Origin: Flavobacteriales bacterium
GTDB taxonomy: Bacteria > Bacteroidota > Bacteroidia > CAIKAF01
Direction: 5' to 3'
Length of the DNA stretch: 64,000 nucleotides
Assembly (NCBI GenBank): GCA_026418175.1
Contig: JAOABX010000004.1
Span: 93,760 to 157,759, forward strand
Under the pieces are notes generated by a model. The model was not told the DNA's origin, searched no databases, and was given only the letters and a program-made list of their open reading frames with translations. Position 1 is the stretch's first letter. Each line of letters starts with the position of its first letter. Below are positions 25,064 to 34,336 of this stretch, in pieces. Both the position numbers and the translations under genes were made by a program.

Positions 25064-26031
25064 ATTTCTTTTTTTAAGAGATGTTTTAGAAAAACCTCCA
25101 TAGGGGTTTTCCAATTTAGTGATTTTCTGGGTCTGTTGTTCAATAAACATTGTACTTGCAAAATTAATTGATTATCTAATAGTCTAATATTGGTGTTTTT
25201 AGGTATAAACTGACGAATAAGTCCGTTGATATTTTCATTGATAGCTTTTTGCCAAGCCGAATAAGGATGGGTGAAGTAATACTCTGCCTGAAGTTTCTGA
25301 GCTATTTGTTGATGCAAAGCAAATTCCAGCCCGTTATCGGAGGTAAGGGTATGCACCAGTGCTTTATAGGGGGCTAAGGTATTAATCAGCTGGGTTTTGG
25401 TTAGTTGAGCAGTAGGTCTTTCCAGCTTTGCTAGCAGGGTAAAGTAACTCTTTCTTTCTACCATACTAAGTAATGCTCCCTGATGTTTATAGCCAATGAT
25501 AGTGTCTATTTCCCAGTCTCCATATCGCTCCCTGTTATTCACAATAGCCGGCCTGTGTTCGATACTGATTTTACCGGCAATTTTGCCTCTGTGGTCTTTA
25601 CCTCCATATCGCTTACGATAGGGCTTACTGGCTATACGTAAGTGCTTGTACCATTCTCCGCCTTTTGCTTTGTTAGCATAGATATACCGATAGATTGTTT
25701 CAGGACTTACCATCTTAACTTGCTTATGACGATAATATCCACTGATCTGTTCCGGCGACCATTTTTCGGCTAATCGCAGGCTGACCAACTTTTCTATACA
25801 ACCATCCCATTTTCTAGGAAGTTTGTATCGTTCTTTGCGAATTTTAACCCACTCAAGAGCATATTGGGCCGAGTAACCTCCTCGTTTCAGACGGTTACGG
25901 GCTAGTTCCCTGTACACCGTACTGCGATGTACTCCAAGTTCCTGGGCTATCTCAACCTTACTTTTTCCCATTTTTACCATCAGCTCTAATTTCACTCGTT
26001 TTTCTAAGTCCAATTGTTTATATTTGCTCAT
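25048..26031 (-). CDS. IS30-family transposase
   Basis: A 327-residue DDE transposase. The N-terminal helix-turn-helix is visible (KSKVEIAQELGVHRSTVYRE, about 23-42) and a second DNA-binding segment at EKWSPEQISGYYRH. The catalytic triad is in YGDWEIDTIIGY (first Asp), LTSDNGLEFALH (second Asp) and AINENINGLIRQF (Glu), the normal IS30 spacing. There is no frameshift or stop, so it may be active. It moves the element at 25041-26122 by cut-and-paste or circle formation, as known for the family. Confidence 0.95.
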   Translation of the reverse strand: MSKYKQLDLEKRVKLELMVKMGKSKVEIAQELGVHRSTVYRELARNRLKRGGYSAQYALEWVKIRKERYKLPRKWDGCIEKLVSLRLAEKWSPEQISGYYRHKQVKMVSPETIYRYIYANKAKGGEWYKHLRIASKPYRKRYGGKDHRGKIAGKISIEHRPAIVNNRERYGDWEIDTIIGYKHQGALLSMVERKSYFTLLAKLERPTAQLTKTQLINTLAPYKALVHTLTSDNGLEFALHQQIAQKLQAEYYFTHPYSAWQKAINENINGLIRQFIPKNTNIRLLDNQLILQVQCLLNNRPRKSLNWKTPMEVFLKHLLKKEMCRTY

Positions 26032-26055
26032 AACAGGAGTTTTTATTTTTAACCG

Positions 26056-26085
26056 GAAGGTATTTTACGTTTGTGAAATACCTTC
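26056..26085. other. Hairpin near the IS30 right end
   Basis: GAAGGTATTT (26056-26065) pairs perfectly with AAATACCTTC (26076-26085) and is followed on the plus strand by a T-run. It lies in the leader of the transposase message. In other IS elements such structures limit transposase expression from outside transcripts; it could also stop plus-strand read-through into the next gene. Confidence 0.6.
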
Positions 26086-26099
26086 TTTTTTTACCTCCT

Positions 26100-26122
26100 G
26101 TGTCGCACTTACTATTTGAATC
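26100..26122 (-). repeat. IS30 right terminal inverted repeat
   Basis: Reverse complement of 25041-25063 with one mismatch (A for C at the eighth outer base). Confidence 0.88.
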
Positions 26123-26209
26123 TGGGTATTTATCTAATGATAAGAGGATAAGTAATATATTAGATGTTAATGAATGGTTAAGAAGATTTTCTTTCGGGTA
26201 TAAAACTTG

Positions 26210-26217
26210 TTACTTTG
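26210..26217 (+). promoter_or_regulatory. Possible -7 element (TTACTTTG) of the thioredoxin-like gene
   Basis: One mismatch to TAnnTTTG, with TTTT (26187-26190) 19 bases upstream as a -33 candidate. It lies 88 bases beyond the IS30 right end, so the element seems to have left this promoter intact. Confidence 0.4.
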
Positions 26218-26238
26218 CAATGTTAAAAGTAGAATACT

Positions 26239-27708
26239 ATGATGAAAAAAATATTTATCGCTATTATTTTATTAATGATTTTTGTTGGAGGCTATAATGC
26301 ACAAGGAATTACCAACTATTCCTACAAGTTTAAAATAAACGGATTGAAAGATACGGTTTGTTATTTAGGATTTCACTTTGGAGAAAAAAAATTTGTAAGA
26401 GATACAGCGCGTATTAATTCTAAAGGAGAGGTAGAGTTTAAAAAGAAAAACGACACCATTCCTGGAGGAATCTATTTATTTGTGCTACCCAACAAACGTT
26501 GGTTTGAGTTTGTAATTAATGAGCCATCCTTTTACATAGAAACAGATACAATTGACCTGGCAGGACATGCAAAAATAAAAGGATCAGTAGAAAATCAAAT
26601 TTGGTTTGACTATTTAAAAAAAATGGCTGCTTTTCAAAAAGAAATAGAGCCTCTTAGAAAAGAAAGGGATTCTTTAGATAAACAATCCCCTCGCTACAAA
26701 GATCTGGATAAAAAATTAGGAGAAATCAACCAACAAATCAATAAATATCGTGAAGATATTATGGAAAAAAATAAAGGCACCTTTATGGCCTATTTATTTA
26801 AGGTAATGAAAGATGTTGAAATTCCTGAAAGTCCAAAGAATCCAGATGGAACAATTGACTCTACATTCCAGTATCGTTATTTTAAAGCACATTATTTTGA
26901 TCATGTAAACTTCTCAGATGCCCGGATTTTACGAACACCTATTTTTGAACCTAAATTCACCTACTTCCTTGAGAAAGTTATTCCACAAATTCCAGATTCT
27001 ATCATCAGCGAAGTGGATAAAGTTATTGAAAAAGCTAGGGCTAACCCCGAAATGTTTAAATACGTAGTACACACTACTACTTATACCTTCGAACGGTCTC
27101 AGCTCATGTGTATGGATGCTGTCTTTGTTCACATGGTTGAAAAATATTACAATACCGGACAAGCCACTTGGGTAGATCAAAAAACATTGGAAAAAATGAA
27201 AGAACGAGCATCAAAACTGAAGCCATTACTTTGTGGCAAGCAGGCCCCCAACCTGATTTTGCCTGATACAAACATGGTATGGCACAACTTGTATAAGTTG
27301 CAGGCTGATTATACTATATTGTATTTTTGGGATGCTACATGCGGCCATTGCAAAAAAAACACTCCCAAGCTCAAAGAACTCTATGAAACTTATCTCAAAC
27401 CCAATAATATTCCCGTTTATGCAGTAGAAGGCGAACTTGAAACCACCGAATGGAAAAAATACCTGGTTGAAAATAAGCTTCCCTGGATTAATGTGTCAGA
27501 TAGTCCGGAAATAAATAAAAATCCTGAGAAGTATATTCACTTAACTGACTTGCCCAGTTTAAATTTTAGGCATACTTATGATTTATCAACCTATCCAGTA
27601 GTTTATGTTTTAGATAGAGAAAAGAAAATAATTGGAAAAAAAATTGGAATTGAACAAATTAAAGATTTTATAGAAGGGTATAAAAAGGTAAAATCAAGTA
27701 AAAAATAG
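26239..27708 (+). CDS. Secreted TlpA-like thioredoxin-fold protein with DUF4369/DUF5106-like region
   Basis: A 489-residue exported protein: signal peptide (MMKKIFIAIILLMIFVGGYN), an N-terminal beta-rich part resembling DUF4369 (about 25-110), a helical, coiled-coil-like middle (about 125-165, QKEIEPLRKERDSLDKQSPR) resembling DUF5106 proteins, and a C-terminal thioredoxin domain (about 330-485) with the active site ATCGHCKKNTPK. The CxxC is intact, so a periplasmic thiol-disulfide role is likely, as for TlpA/ResA relatives; the partner is unknown. The gene begins 116 bases after the IS30 end. Confidence 0.85.
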   Translation: MMKKIFIAIILLMIFVGGYNAQGITNYSYKFKINGLKDTVCYLGFHFGEKKFVRDTARINSKGEVEFKKKNDTIPGGIYLFVLPNKRWFEFVINEPSFYIETDTIDLAGHAKIKGSVENQIWFDYLKKMAAFQKEIEPLRKERDSLDKQSPRYKDLDKKLGEINQQINKYREDIMEKNKGTFMAYLFKVMKDVEIPESPKNPDGTIDSTFQYRYFKAHYFDHVNFSDARILRTPIFEPKFTYFLEKVIPQIPDSIISEVDKVIEKARANPEMFKYVVHTTTYTFERSQLMCMDAVFVHMVEKYYNTGQATWVDQKTLEKMKERASKLKPLLCGKQAPNLILPDTNMVWHNLYKLQADYTILYFWDATCGHCKKNTPKLKELYETYLKPNNIPVYAVEGELETTEWKKYLVENKLPWINVSDSPEINKNPEKYIHLTDLPSLNFRHTYDLSTYPVVYVLDREKKIIGKKIGIEQIKDFIEGYKKVKSSKK

Positions 27709-27735
27709 GGGAGAGCCGAATAATTTTAATTTGTA

Positions 27736-27767
27736 TTTGGCAAATCTGATTAGAATCGCTATATTTG
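27736..27767 (+). promoter_or_regulatory. Predicted sigma-A promoter of rpsO, TTTG-N20-TATATTTG
   Basis: TTTG (27736-27739) and TATATTTG (27760-27767) match both consensus boxes exactly with a 20-base spacer, 28 bases before the rpsO start. Same geometry as the promoter at 20358. Confidence 0.78.
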
Positions 27768-27795
27768 CCCACTTGAATTAAAAATAGTAGTTGAA

Positions 27796-28065
27796 ATGTA
27801 TTTGACATCCGAAACCAAAAAGGAAATTTTCAAAAAGTACGGTAAATCAGAAACTGATACTGGTTCTGCAGAAGGTCAGATTGCGTTGTTTACAACTCGT
27901 ATCAACCATCTTACCGAACACTTAAAAAATAACCCAAAAGATTTCAATACCGAACGTTCGTTAGTAATGCTGGTAGGGAAAAGGAAAAAATTACTTTCTT
28001 ACCTTGAGAATAAAGATATCGAACGTTATCGTGCCATTATCAAAAAACTAAAACTGAGGAAGTAA
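27796..28065 (+). CDS. rpsO: 30S ribosomal protein S15
   Basis: An 89-residue primary rRNA-binding protein of the small-subunit platform, full family length. The pattern is typical: TGSAEGQIALFTTRINHLTE, HLKNNPKDFNTERSLVMLV, GKRKKLLSYLENKDIERYRA, with the 16S-binding HLxxH-like region. It precedes pnp, the classical bacterial order. A terminator separates the two genes, so pnp may have partly independent expression or depend on read-through. Confidence 0.98.
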   Translation: MYLTSETKKEIFKKYGKSETDTGSAEGQIALFTTRINHLTEHLKNNPKDFNTERSLVMLVGKRKKLLSYLENKDIERYRAIIKKLKLRK

Positions 28066-28078
28066 CTAATCACCTCGT

Positions 28079-28107
28079 AAAAAAGGCAATCTTGATTGCC
28101 TTTTTTT
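28079..28107 (+). terminator. Terminator/attenuator between rpsO and pnp
   Basis: GGCAAT pairs with ATTGCC around CTTG, extended by A-run and T-run (28079-28107). It is 14 bases after the rpsO stop and 33 bases before pnp. Confidence 0.85.
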
Positions 28108-28139
28108 GTTTATTATCATAAACAAATTTAATTATCAAC

Positions 28140-30275
28140 ATGTCATTGAACGTAATAACAAAAACTTTTGATATTGGAGATGGTCGAACCATCACCATTG
28201 AAACCGGGAAATTAGCCAAGCAAGCAGATGGGTCTGTAGTTGTAAGGATGGGAAATACCATGTTACTTGCAACAGTATGTGCTAAGCAAGAGGCTGGCGA
28301 AAATGTAGATTTTATGCCTCTTACAGTTGATTATCAAGAAAAATTTGCTGCTGCTGGTCGGATTCCAGGTAGCTTTCATCGAAGAGAGGCAAAACTGTCT
28401 GATTATGAAGTATTAATATCTCGTCTTATTGATAGGGCTCTTCGTCCTTTGTTTCCGGATGATTTTCATGCCGAAACTCAAGTAATTGTAAACCTTATTT
28501 CGCTTGATAAAGAAGTGTTACCCGATGCTTTGGCGGCATTGGCAGCATCTTCAGCATTAGTTGTTTCAGATATTCCTTTCAATGGACCAATTTCTGAAGT
28601 TCGGGTGGGACGTATTAATGGAAAATTCAAAATTAACCCATCTATTGCTGAACTGGAACAGTCTGATATGGATATCATGGTTGCTGCATCTGAAAAAGAC
28701 ATTAACATGGTTGAGGGGGAGATGAAGGAAATTTCAGAGCAAGACATGATTGAAGCACTAAAATTTGCCCATGAACATATTAAAATTCAATGCCGGGCAC
28801 AGAAAGAGCTTGCCGCTCTCGTAAACAAGGCTAAAAGAGAATATTGTCACGAAAAACACGACGAAGAATTACGAAAGGCTATCTGGGCCTTTGCTTATGA
28901 TAAGTGTTATGCTGTTGCCCGCGAAGGTGTTGCAAATAAAAAACTTCGTTCTGAAAAATTCAAAGCTATTAAAGAAGAGTTTGTTGCTACTCTTACCCCT
29001 GAAGAAGCAGAAGAAAAAGCATTTCTTATAGGTAAGTATTACCATGATGTTGAGAAAAAAGCCATGCGTGATTGTGTTTTGAATGAGCGCAAACGCTTGG
29101 ACGGAAGAGCTTTGGATGAAATTCGCCCCATTTGGTGCGAAACGGATTATTTACCTTCTACACATGGTTCAGCCATCTTTACCCGTGGAGAAACACAATC
29201 TCTTACAACGGTTACCTTAGGTACTAAAATGGATGAGCAAATCATAGATGGAGCTGTATTTGAAGGTACTAGCCGTTTTTTATTACATTATAATTTTCCT
29301 CCTTTTTCAACAGGCGAAGTAAAGCCAATGCGTGGTACGGGAAGACGTGAAATAGGACATGGTAATCTGGCTTTACGAGCCATTAAACAAGTTTTACCAG
29401 AAAATTTACCCTATTCACTTCGTATTGTTTCGGATATTTTAGAATCAAACGGGTCATCTTCAATGGCTACGGTTTGTGCCGGTTCATTAGCACTTATGGA
29501 TGCCGGAATTAAAATAAAAGAGCATGTGAGCGGAATTGCCATGGGGTTAATTTCCGATAGTGAAACCGGAAAATATGCCGTGCTTTCTGATATTTTAGGA
29601 GATGAAGACCACTTGGGAGATATGGATTTTAAAGTATGTGGAACATCGAAAGGAATTACGGCCTGCCAAATGGATATTAAGGTAGATGGAATGTCGTATG
29701 AAATCTTAGCTGAGGCCCTTGAGCAAGCAAAACGAGGCAGGCTACAAATTCTTTCTAAGCTAAATGAAGCGATTCCACAACCTCGACCAGATTTTAAACC
29801 GTTTGTACCTCGTATTGTAACTATAGAAATTCCTAATGAATTCATAGGAGCTGTGATTGGTCCCGGCGGAAAACATATTCAGGAGTTGCAACGTGAAACC
29901 AATACCGTTATTACCATTGAAGAAGTAGGAAATGTTGGTATTGTTGAAATTGCAGGATCAAACAAAGAATTGTTAGAAAAAGCTCTGAACCGAATCAAAA
30001 CAATTACTGCAGTGGCAGAAGTAGGACAAACCTATGATGGTATTGTTAAAAAAATTACAACGTTTGGTGCTTTTGTTGAAATATTACCGAAAAAAGAAGG
30101 GTTATTACATGTTTCAGAGTATGATTGGAAACGTACTGACGATATATCAAAAGTGTTAAAAGAAGGGGATTTAGTACAGGTAAAATTGGTTGAAATTGAT
30201 TCCAAAACAGGAAAAATGAAACTTTCAAGAAAAGCCCTATTGCCTAGAACTCCGGCTCCTTCTGCCAGCGAATAA
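28140..30275 (+). CDS. pnp: Polyribonucleotide nucleotidyltransferase (PNPase)
   Basis: A phosphorolytic 3'-5' exoribonuclease and RNA-tail polymerase, 711 residues, full length. Two RNase PH-like cores are present (about 10-225 and 310-545; FFRK-like [20 protein letters not shown] in the first, [16 protein letters not shown] and [16 protein letters not shown] in the second, with the catalytic Asp pair). A KH domain (about 553-615, [20 protein letters not shown]) and an S1 domain (about 625-695, [20 protein letters not shown]) follow. It sits after rpsO. Confidence 0.98.
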   Translation: MSLNVITKTFDIGDGRTITIETGKLAKQADGSVVVRMGNTMLLATVCAKQEAGENVDFMPLTVDYQEKFAAAGRIPGSFHRREAKLSDYEVLISRLIDRALRPLFPDDFHAETQVIVNLISLDKEVLPDALAALAASSALVVSDIPFNGPISEVRVGRINGKFKINPSIAELEQSDMDIMVAASEKDINMVEGEMKEISEQDMIEALKFAHEHIKIQCRAQKELAALVNKAKREYCHEKHDEELRKAIWAFAYDKCYAVAREGVANKKLRSEKFKAIKEEFVATLTPEEAEEKAFLIGKYYHDVEKKAMRDCVLNERKRLDGRALDEIRPIWCETDYLPSTHGSAIFTRGETQSLTTVTLGTKMDEQIIDGAVFEGTSRFLLHYNFPPFSTGEVKPMRGTGRREIGHGNLALRAIKQVLPENLPYSLRIVSDILESNGSSSMATVCAGSLALMDAGIKIKEHVSGIAMGLISDSETGKYAVLSDILGDEDHLGDMDFKVCGTSKGITACQMDIKVDGMSYEILAEALEQAKRGRLQILSKLNEAIPQPRPDFKPFVPRIVTIEIPNEFIGAVIGPGGKHIQELQRETNTVITIEEVGNVGIVEIAGSNKELLEKALNRIKTITAVAEVGQTYDGIVKKITTFGAFVEILPKKEGLLHVSEYDWKRTDDISKVLKEGDLVQVKLVEIDSKTGKMKLSRKALLPRTPAPSASE

Positions 30276-30306
30276 AACTAATTGAACATAATATTAACTT
30301 ATTCAT

Positions 30307-30342
30307 AAAAAAGGTTGTAATGGCATCATGCAACCTTTTTTT
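30307..30342 (+). terminator. Terminator after pnp
   Basis: AAAAAAGGTTG pairs with CAACCTTTTTT (30307-30342) and the 13-base loop contains a further ATG/CAT pairing. It separates pnp from rpoD. Confidence 0.88.
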
Positions 30343-30382
30343 GTTTCATACCGTTTACTAATTGTTGTTATAAACCCAAGGT

Positions 30383-31246
30383 ATGAGACAATTAAAAATA
30401 GCTGTAAAAGTTACAAATCGCGATACAGCATCATTAGATAAATATTTACATGAAATAGGAAGAGTAGATTTATTATCTGCCGATGAAGAGGTTGAATTAG
30501 CTCGCCGAATAAAAGAAGGCGATCAGGCAGCCATGGAAAAATTAGTTAAAGCTAACTTGCGATTTGTGGTTTCTGTTGCAAAACAGTATCAAAATCAAGG
30601 CCTTACACTTCCAGACTTAATTAATGAAGGTAACTTGGGGCTGATAAAAGCTGCCCAGCGGTTTGATGAAACCCGAGGATTTAAATTCATATCCTACGCG
30701 GTATGGTGGATACGCCAATCCATATTACAAGCCTTGGCTGAGCAGGCTCGTATTGTTCGTTTACCTTTAAACAAAATAGGTTCAATTAATAAGATAAATA
30801 GAACTTTTTCTGAACTAGAACAAAAGTTTGAAAGAGAGCCTACGGCTGAAGAAATAGCCGCAGTACTTGAAATGAGTGAACAGGATGTGAAAGAATCTTT
30901 ATTAAGTTCCGGAAGGCATGTTTCTATGGATGCACCTTTACAAGAAGGAGAAGAAGGCGATATGTATGATGTTATAAAAAGCTCCGAAAATCCAAGTCCA
31001 GACAATGATTTAGTTACAGAATCGCTTCGTCGTGAGATAGAACGTTCACTTTCAACCCTTACCCCTCGCGAGGCAGATGTTTTACGATTGTTTTTCGGAT
31101 TAAATGGCGAAACTGCTTTAACCTTAGAAGAAATAGGTGAAAAGTTTGAGTTAACTCGTGAAAGGGTTCGTCAGATTAAAGAAAAAGCTATCCGTAGGTT
31201 AAAACAAGGCTCCAGGTGTAAATTGTTAAAATCGTATTTAGGATAA
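30383..31246 (+). CDS. rpoD: Primary RNA polymerase sigma factor (sigma-A/RpoD)
   Basis: A 287-residue group 1 sigma factor without region 1.1, as is normal for Bacteroidota primary sigma factors. Region 1.2 is seen in [20 protein letters not shown], region 2 in [20 protein letters not shown] / [20 protein letters not shown] / [20 protein letters not shown], and region 4 in [20 protein letters not shown] / [18 protein letters not shown]. This sigma factor is the one expected to read the TTTG/TAnnTTTG promoters found at several places in this window. Confidence 0.96.
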   Translation: MRQLKIAVKVTNRDTASLDKYLHEIGRVDLLSADEEVELARRIKEGDQAAMEKLVKANLRFVVSVAKQYQNQGLTLPDLINEGNLGLIKAAQRFDETRGFKFISYAVWWIRQSILQALAEQARIVRLPLNKIGSINKINRTFSELEQKFEREPTAEEIAAVLEMSEQDVKESLLSSGRHVSMDAPLQEGEEGDMYDVIKSSENPSPDNDLVTESLRREIERSLSTLTPREADVLRLFFGLNGETALTLEEIGEKFELTRERVRQIKEKAIRRLKQGSRCKLLKSYLG

Positions 31247-31294
31247 TCATTTTTCAATTCCCTTTTTTCTTTTCTTTGCTTCATAATTCAAAGT

Positions 31295-31948
31295 ATGAAG
31301 CCTATAATTGCCCCTTCTTTATTATCCGCTGATTTTGGCAATCTACATCGTGATTGTATGATGTTGAATGAAAGTGAGGCCGATTGGTTTCATATTGATA
31401 TTATGGATGGTCTTTTTGTACCTAATTTATCTTTTGGCTTCCCAGTATTAAAATCTATTCAGCAAATAGCTACCAAACCGTTGGATGTTCATTTAATGAT
31501 TGTTGACCCCGATCGCTATTTAGAAAATTTTAAAGAACATGGTGCTTGGCAGATTAGCGTACATATTGAAGCATGTATCCATTTGCATCGGACAATTCAA
31601 AAAATAAAATCCTTAGGACTGAAAGCCGGAGTAGCTGTAAATCCTCATACCTCAATAACATTACTTGAAGATATTATTGGTGATATAGACCTGGTTATTA
31701 TTATGTCAGTTAATCCAGGTTTTGGCGGGCAAAAATTTATTGAGCGAACCTATGAAAAAACAGCACGTTTAAAAGATTTAATAGTAAAAAATAACGCATC
31801 TTGTCTAATAGAAATTGACGGTGGAGTAAATATCCAAAATGCACCATTACTCCTTAAAGCAGGAGCTGATGCTTTGGTCGCTGGAAATTTTGTTTTCACT
31901 TCATCTAATCCCTTGGAAACTATTGCGGCACTTAAATCTATTGAATAA
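31295..31948 (+). CDS. rpe: Ribulose-phosphate 3-epimerase
   Basis: A TIM-barrel enzyme of the pentose phosphate pathway that interconverts ribulose 5-phosphate and xylulose 5-phosphate. The 217-residue protein shows SLLSADFGNL at the start, the metal and catalytic motifs FHIDIMDGLFVPNLSFGFPV and LDVHLMIVDP, VHIEA, SVNPGFGGQKF and EIDGGVN, all in normal order. It lies 48 bases after rpoD. Its 3' end overlaps the convergent SDR gene by 11 bases. Confidence 0.97.
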   Translation: MKPIIAPSLLSADFGNLHRDCMMLNESEADWFHIDIMDGLFVPNLSFGFPVLKSIQQIATKPLDVHLMIVDPDRYLENFKEHGAWQISVHIEACIHLHRTIQKIKSLGLKAGVAVNPHTSITLLEDIIGDIDLVIIMSVNPGFGGQKFIERTYEKTARLKDLIVKNNASCLIEIDGGVNIQNAPLLLKAGADALVAGNFVFTSSNPLETIAALKSIE

Positions 31949-32690
31949 CATAACCACCATCTGCGAGTAAAGCATGACCTGTAACAAAGCTTGATTCATT
32001 ACTACAAAGCCATACAACACAATTAGCAATTTCTTCAGGTGTTCCCATTCGATTCATAGCGTGTTTCGATTCGATGGCATGTTTTAATGCTTCGTTGGTA
32101 GTAATTCCTCCACGTTCCAACATGGGTGTTAATATAAAACCTGGACAAATAGCATTTACACGAATATTTTGAGTGGCAAATTCCAAGGCTGCATTTTTGG
32201 TAAGCCCTAATACTCCATGCTTTGCCGCTACATAAGCAGGTGCACCAGCAAAACCAACATGCCCTAAAATTGATGCACAGTTTACGATAGCACCACCACC
32301 AGTTTTAAGCATGGCAGGAAGCTGATAATGCATGCAGTAAAAAACACCATTTAAATTAATATCAATTACTTTTTTCCAACTTTCAATGGACTGATTTGAA
32401 ACATCTCCCCAAACACCTTCTGTACCAGCATTATTAAATGCAAAATTTAATTTTCCAAATGTTTCTAAGGTTTTCTCTACGGCATGTTTACATGCATCCG
32501 GGTCAGCCACATTGCAATGTATAAACACTCCCTTTACTCCTTCTTTTTCAACTAATTGGCAAGTAATTTTTCCTTCATCCTCATTAATATCACACACGGC
32601 AACATGCACACCTTTTTTAGCAAATGCTAATGCTGTTGCTCGCCCGATTCCGGTACTTGCACCGGTAATAAAAACTACTTGATCTTTCAT
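31938..32690 (-). CDS. Short-chain dehydrogenase/reductase
   Basis: A 250-residue classical SDR. It has the NAD(P) motif TGASTGIGRATALAF, the NNAG motif (FNNAGTEG), the catalytic Ser in NCASILGHVGF and YVAAKHG with the catalytic Tyr and Lys, and the ICPGFILTPM segment. The residue after the second strand is Asp (VAVCDINEDEG), which favours NAD over NADP. Substrate unknown. It is divergent from the response-regulator gene at 32861, with 170 bp between them. Confidence 0.9.
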   Translation of the reverse strand: MKDQVVFITGASTGIGRATALAFAKKGVHVAVCDINEDEGKITCQLVEKEGVKGVFIHCNVADPDACKHAVEKTLETFGKLNFAFNNAGTEGVWGDVSNQSIESWKKVIDINLNGVFYCMHYQLPAMLKTGGGAIVNCASILGHVGFAGAPAYVAAKHGVLGLTKNAALEFATQNIRVNAICPGFILTPMLERGGITTNEALKHAIESKHAMNRMGTPEEIANCVVWLCSNESSFVTGHALLADGGYVIQ

Positions 32691-32774
32691 AGATTAAATT
32701 TTTATTCAATTTTATTTATTATCCTACTTTTAAAAAATGATTTTTGTCATGTTTAAAATCGCTTTTTTGGGGTA

Positions 32775-32806
32775 TTGTTTTTATCATTAAAAAATGGCTT
32801 ACTTTG
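32775..32806 (+). promoter_or_regulatory. Possible promoter of the NarL-type gene
   Basis: TTG (32775-32777) and TTACTTTG (32799-32806), one mismatch to the -7 consensus, spacer 21. Downstream at 32813-32831 ATTTAG/CTAAAT form a short inverted repeat (7-base gap), a size typical of NarL/FixJ operators, so autoregulation is possible. Confidence 0.4.
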
Positions 32807-32860
32807 TACATTATTTAGAATTAGTCTAAATTAATTTATATTAAAACTCTGATATTCAGT

Positions 32861-33523
32861 ATGAATCCGATAAAAATAGTTATTGCTGATCAGCATTACC
32901 TGATACGTCAGGGGTTACGCTCAATTTTTTCTGATACATCCAAATATCAGATTGTTTTTGATACGGATGACTATATACAAATTCCGCTTTTAATAAATTT
33001 ATACCAAGCAGACGTAGTTATTATTGGTTTAAATATACAAGGTGTTAATGCGATAGATGTTATCAGGCAAACTCAAAAGGATTATCCTTCCGTAAAAATT
33101 TTAGTTTTGGATACCAATGAAAATACAGATGATATAGTTACCATATTACGGCTAGGCGTCCCCGGTTATATTTTAAAACAATGCGATCATAAAGAGATAA
33201 TTGATGCCGTAAATGCAATCACGCAAGGTAAAAATTTCTTTTGTAGTAACGTTTTAAAAATAAATAATTTTGAAAATACAGAAAATTGTGCAGGTTATGA
33301 AACTTCAGTAAATCTCAAAGACCCTGTAAAGCTGTCTTCAAGAGAAGTTGAAATTTTAGAGCTGATTTCACAAGGACTTACGAATAACGAAATTGCAGAA
33401 AAAATTTTCCTTAGCGTTCATACCGTTGCAACACACCGTAAAAACCTTATGAAGAAATTTAACGCTAAGAATAATGTAGATTTGGTTATTTGTGCTATTA
33501 AGGAACATTTTATAGTTCCTTAA
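32861..33523 (+). CDS. NarL/FixJ-type regulator with degenerate receiver (no phosphoacceptor Asp)
   Basis: A 220-residue protein with receiver (about 1-125) and LuxR-type HTH (about 150-215: LSSREVEILELISQGLTNNE, IAEKIFLSVHTVATHRKNLM). In the receiver the acid pair reads D10-Q11 and the site of the phosphorylated Asp is G56 (VVIIGLNIQG where VVLLDxxMPG is usual). The conserved late Lys is kept (GYILKQC). G56 is encoded by GGT, one base from Asp GAT, but Q11 and the altered loop next to it point to true degeneration. It is an orphan: no kinase is adjacent. Such proteins are usually controlled by amount, ligand or partner protein rather than by phosphorylation. Confidence 0.9.
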   Translation: MNPIKIVIADQHYLIRQGLRSIFSDTSKYQIVFDTDDYIQIPLLINLYQADVVIIGLNIQGVNAIDVIRQTQKDYPSVKILVLDTNENTDDIVTILRLGVPGYILKQCDHKEIIDAVNAITQGKNFFCSNVLKINNFENTENCAGYETSVNLKDPVKLSSREVEILELISQGLTNNEIAEKIFLSVHTVATHRKNLMKKFNAKNNVDLVICAIKEHFIVP

Positions 33524-34336
33524 TCAATTTTCTTTGATTATTTTTTTTAGATATATCTCATTTGAAGTCTTAATTTTCAGCATATATAAACCTTGGCTGA
33601 TAGTATGAGGAATTATAATTGGAGATTGTTGATATTTTTGCGATAAAACTAGTTGCCCATGAATATTATAAAGGCAAATTTCTGCTTCTTGATGGATTCC
33701 TTCTAAATGAATTGTTTGAAAAAAAGGATTTGGAAAAACTTTTACATCTGAAGTAATTTCCAAATTATTCAATCCAATGATACTGCAGTTTTGAAAGGAG
33801 AAGGTGGTTCCCGTAAAATCAATAGTATATCCTAATGTATCATTATTCCCAAGCCAATGGTGAGATACATATAAATAGAATAAAGTAATTGTGTCAACAT
33901 AAACACTCGGGCTGAAAGGGCCACCCGGAGTATCAGAAATACCAGTCGAGCCATTGTTACCCTGTATTCCGTAAAAGTTACAAGAAAGCAGCAGGGAGGC
34001 ATCGCTCCATATATCACTGCATGGCCTGTTATACATACTAAATAATGCCCAATCCAAATCGTACGTGGTATCCTGCGGAATTATAGAAAATTTTAAAAAT
34101 CCGGCTCCGGTTGATGCAAAACGATACCATCGCCCCTTCGTATCACCGGTTGCCAAACAAGTATTGGAAGAGTTAATTTCGCCAGCAACATTGTTTTGCT
34201 CTTTTGGAATAAAATTCAACGTGTATGGATTGGTACACATCGGTACAGCTCCAATACAATCCGCTGCACTTTGAGCATAATATTTAATACCTACTGCAAA
34301 AAATGTAATAATAGTAATTGATATTCCTAATTTCAT
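33524..34336 (-). CDS. Secreted protein with T9SS type A sorting domain
   Basis: A 270-residue secreted protein: signal peptide (about 1-21, ending YYAQ), a single beta-sandwich-like module (about 25-185, GRWYRFASTGAGFLKFSIIP, DLDWALFSM) related in wording to the modules of the protein at 20786, and a type A sorting domain (about 198-270, VFPNPFFQTIHLEG, GLYMLKIKTSNEIYLKK). Its stop codon directly abuts that of the convergent response regulator. The start overlaps the upstream gene stop by 4 bases (ATGA), so it is coupled to the transglutaminase-like gene. Confidence 0.82.
   Translation of the reverse strand: MKLGISITIITFFAVGIKYYAQSAADCIGAVPMCTNPYTLNFIPKEQNNVAGEINSSNTCLATGDTKGRWYRFASTGAGFLKFSIIPQDTTYDLDWALFSMYNRPCSDIWSDASLLLSCNFYGIQGNNGSTGISDTPGGPFSPSVYVDTITLFYLYVSHHWLGNNDTLGYTIDFTGTTFSFQNCSIIGLNNLEITSDVKVFPNPFFQTIHLEGIHQEAEICLYNIHGQLVLSQKYQQSPIIIPHTISQGLYMLKIKTSNEIYLKKIIKEN

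Larger units (their letters stand above)
25041..26122. mobile_element. IS30-family insertion sequence, apparently intact
   Basis: The element of 1082 bp is bounded by 23-bp terminal inverted repeats with one mismatch (25041-25063 and 26100-26122; core TAGTAAGTGCGACAC identical in both). It encodes one full-length IS30-type transposase on the minus strand. No matching target duplication is visible: the outer bases are ATGCG on the left and TGGGT on the right. It sits between the T9SS type B gene and the thioredoxin-like gene and interrupts no recognisable coding sequence. Confidence 0.9.

Noticed and set aside
26073..26297. 74-codon open frame crossing the IS30 right end
   Set aside because: It starts inside the IS end, overlaps the start of the thioredoxin-like gene in another frame and has no protein-like pattern; it is an accident of the insertion.
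29411..29845. 144-codon open frame opposite pnp
   Set aside because: Antisense shadow of the PNPase frame; composition follows the reverse of the conserved gene.
32691..32860. Riboswitch in the divergent SDR/regulator region
   Set aside because: Only AT-rich sequence, a possible promoter and a short palindrome are visible; no conserved riboswitch core.
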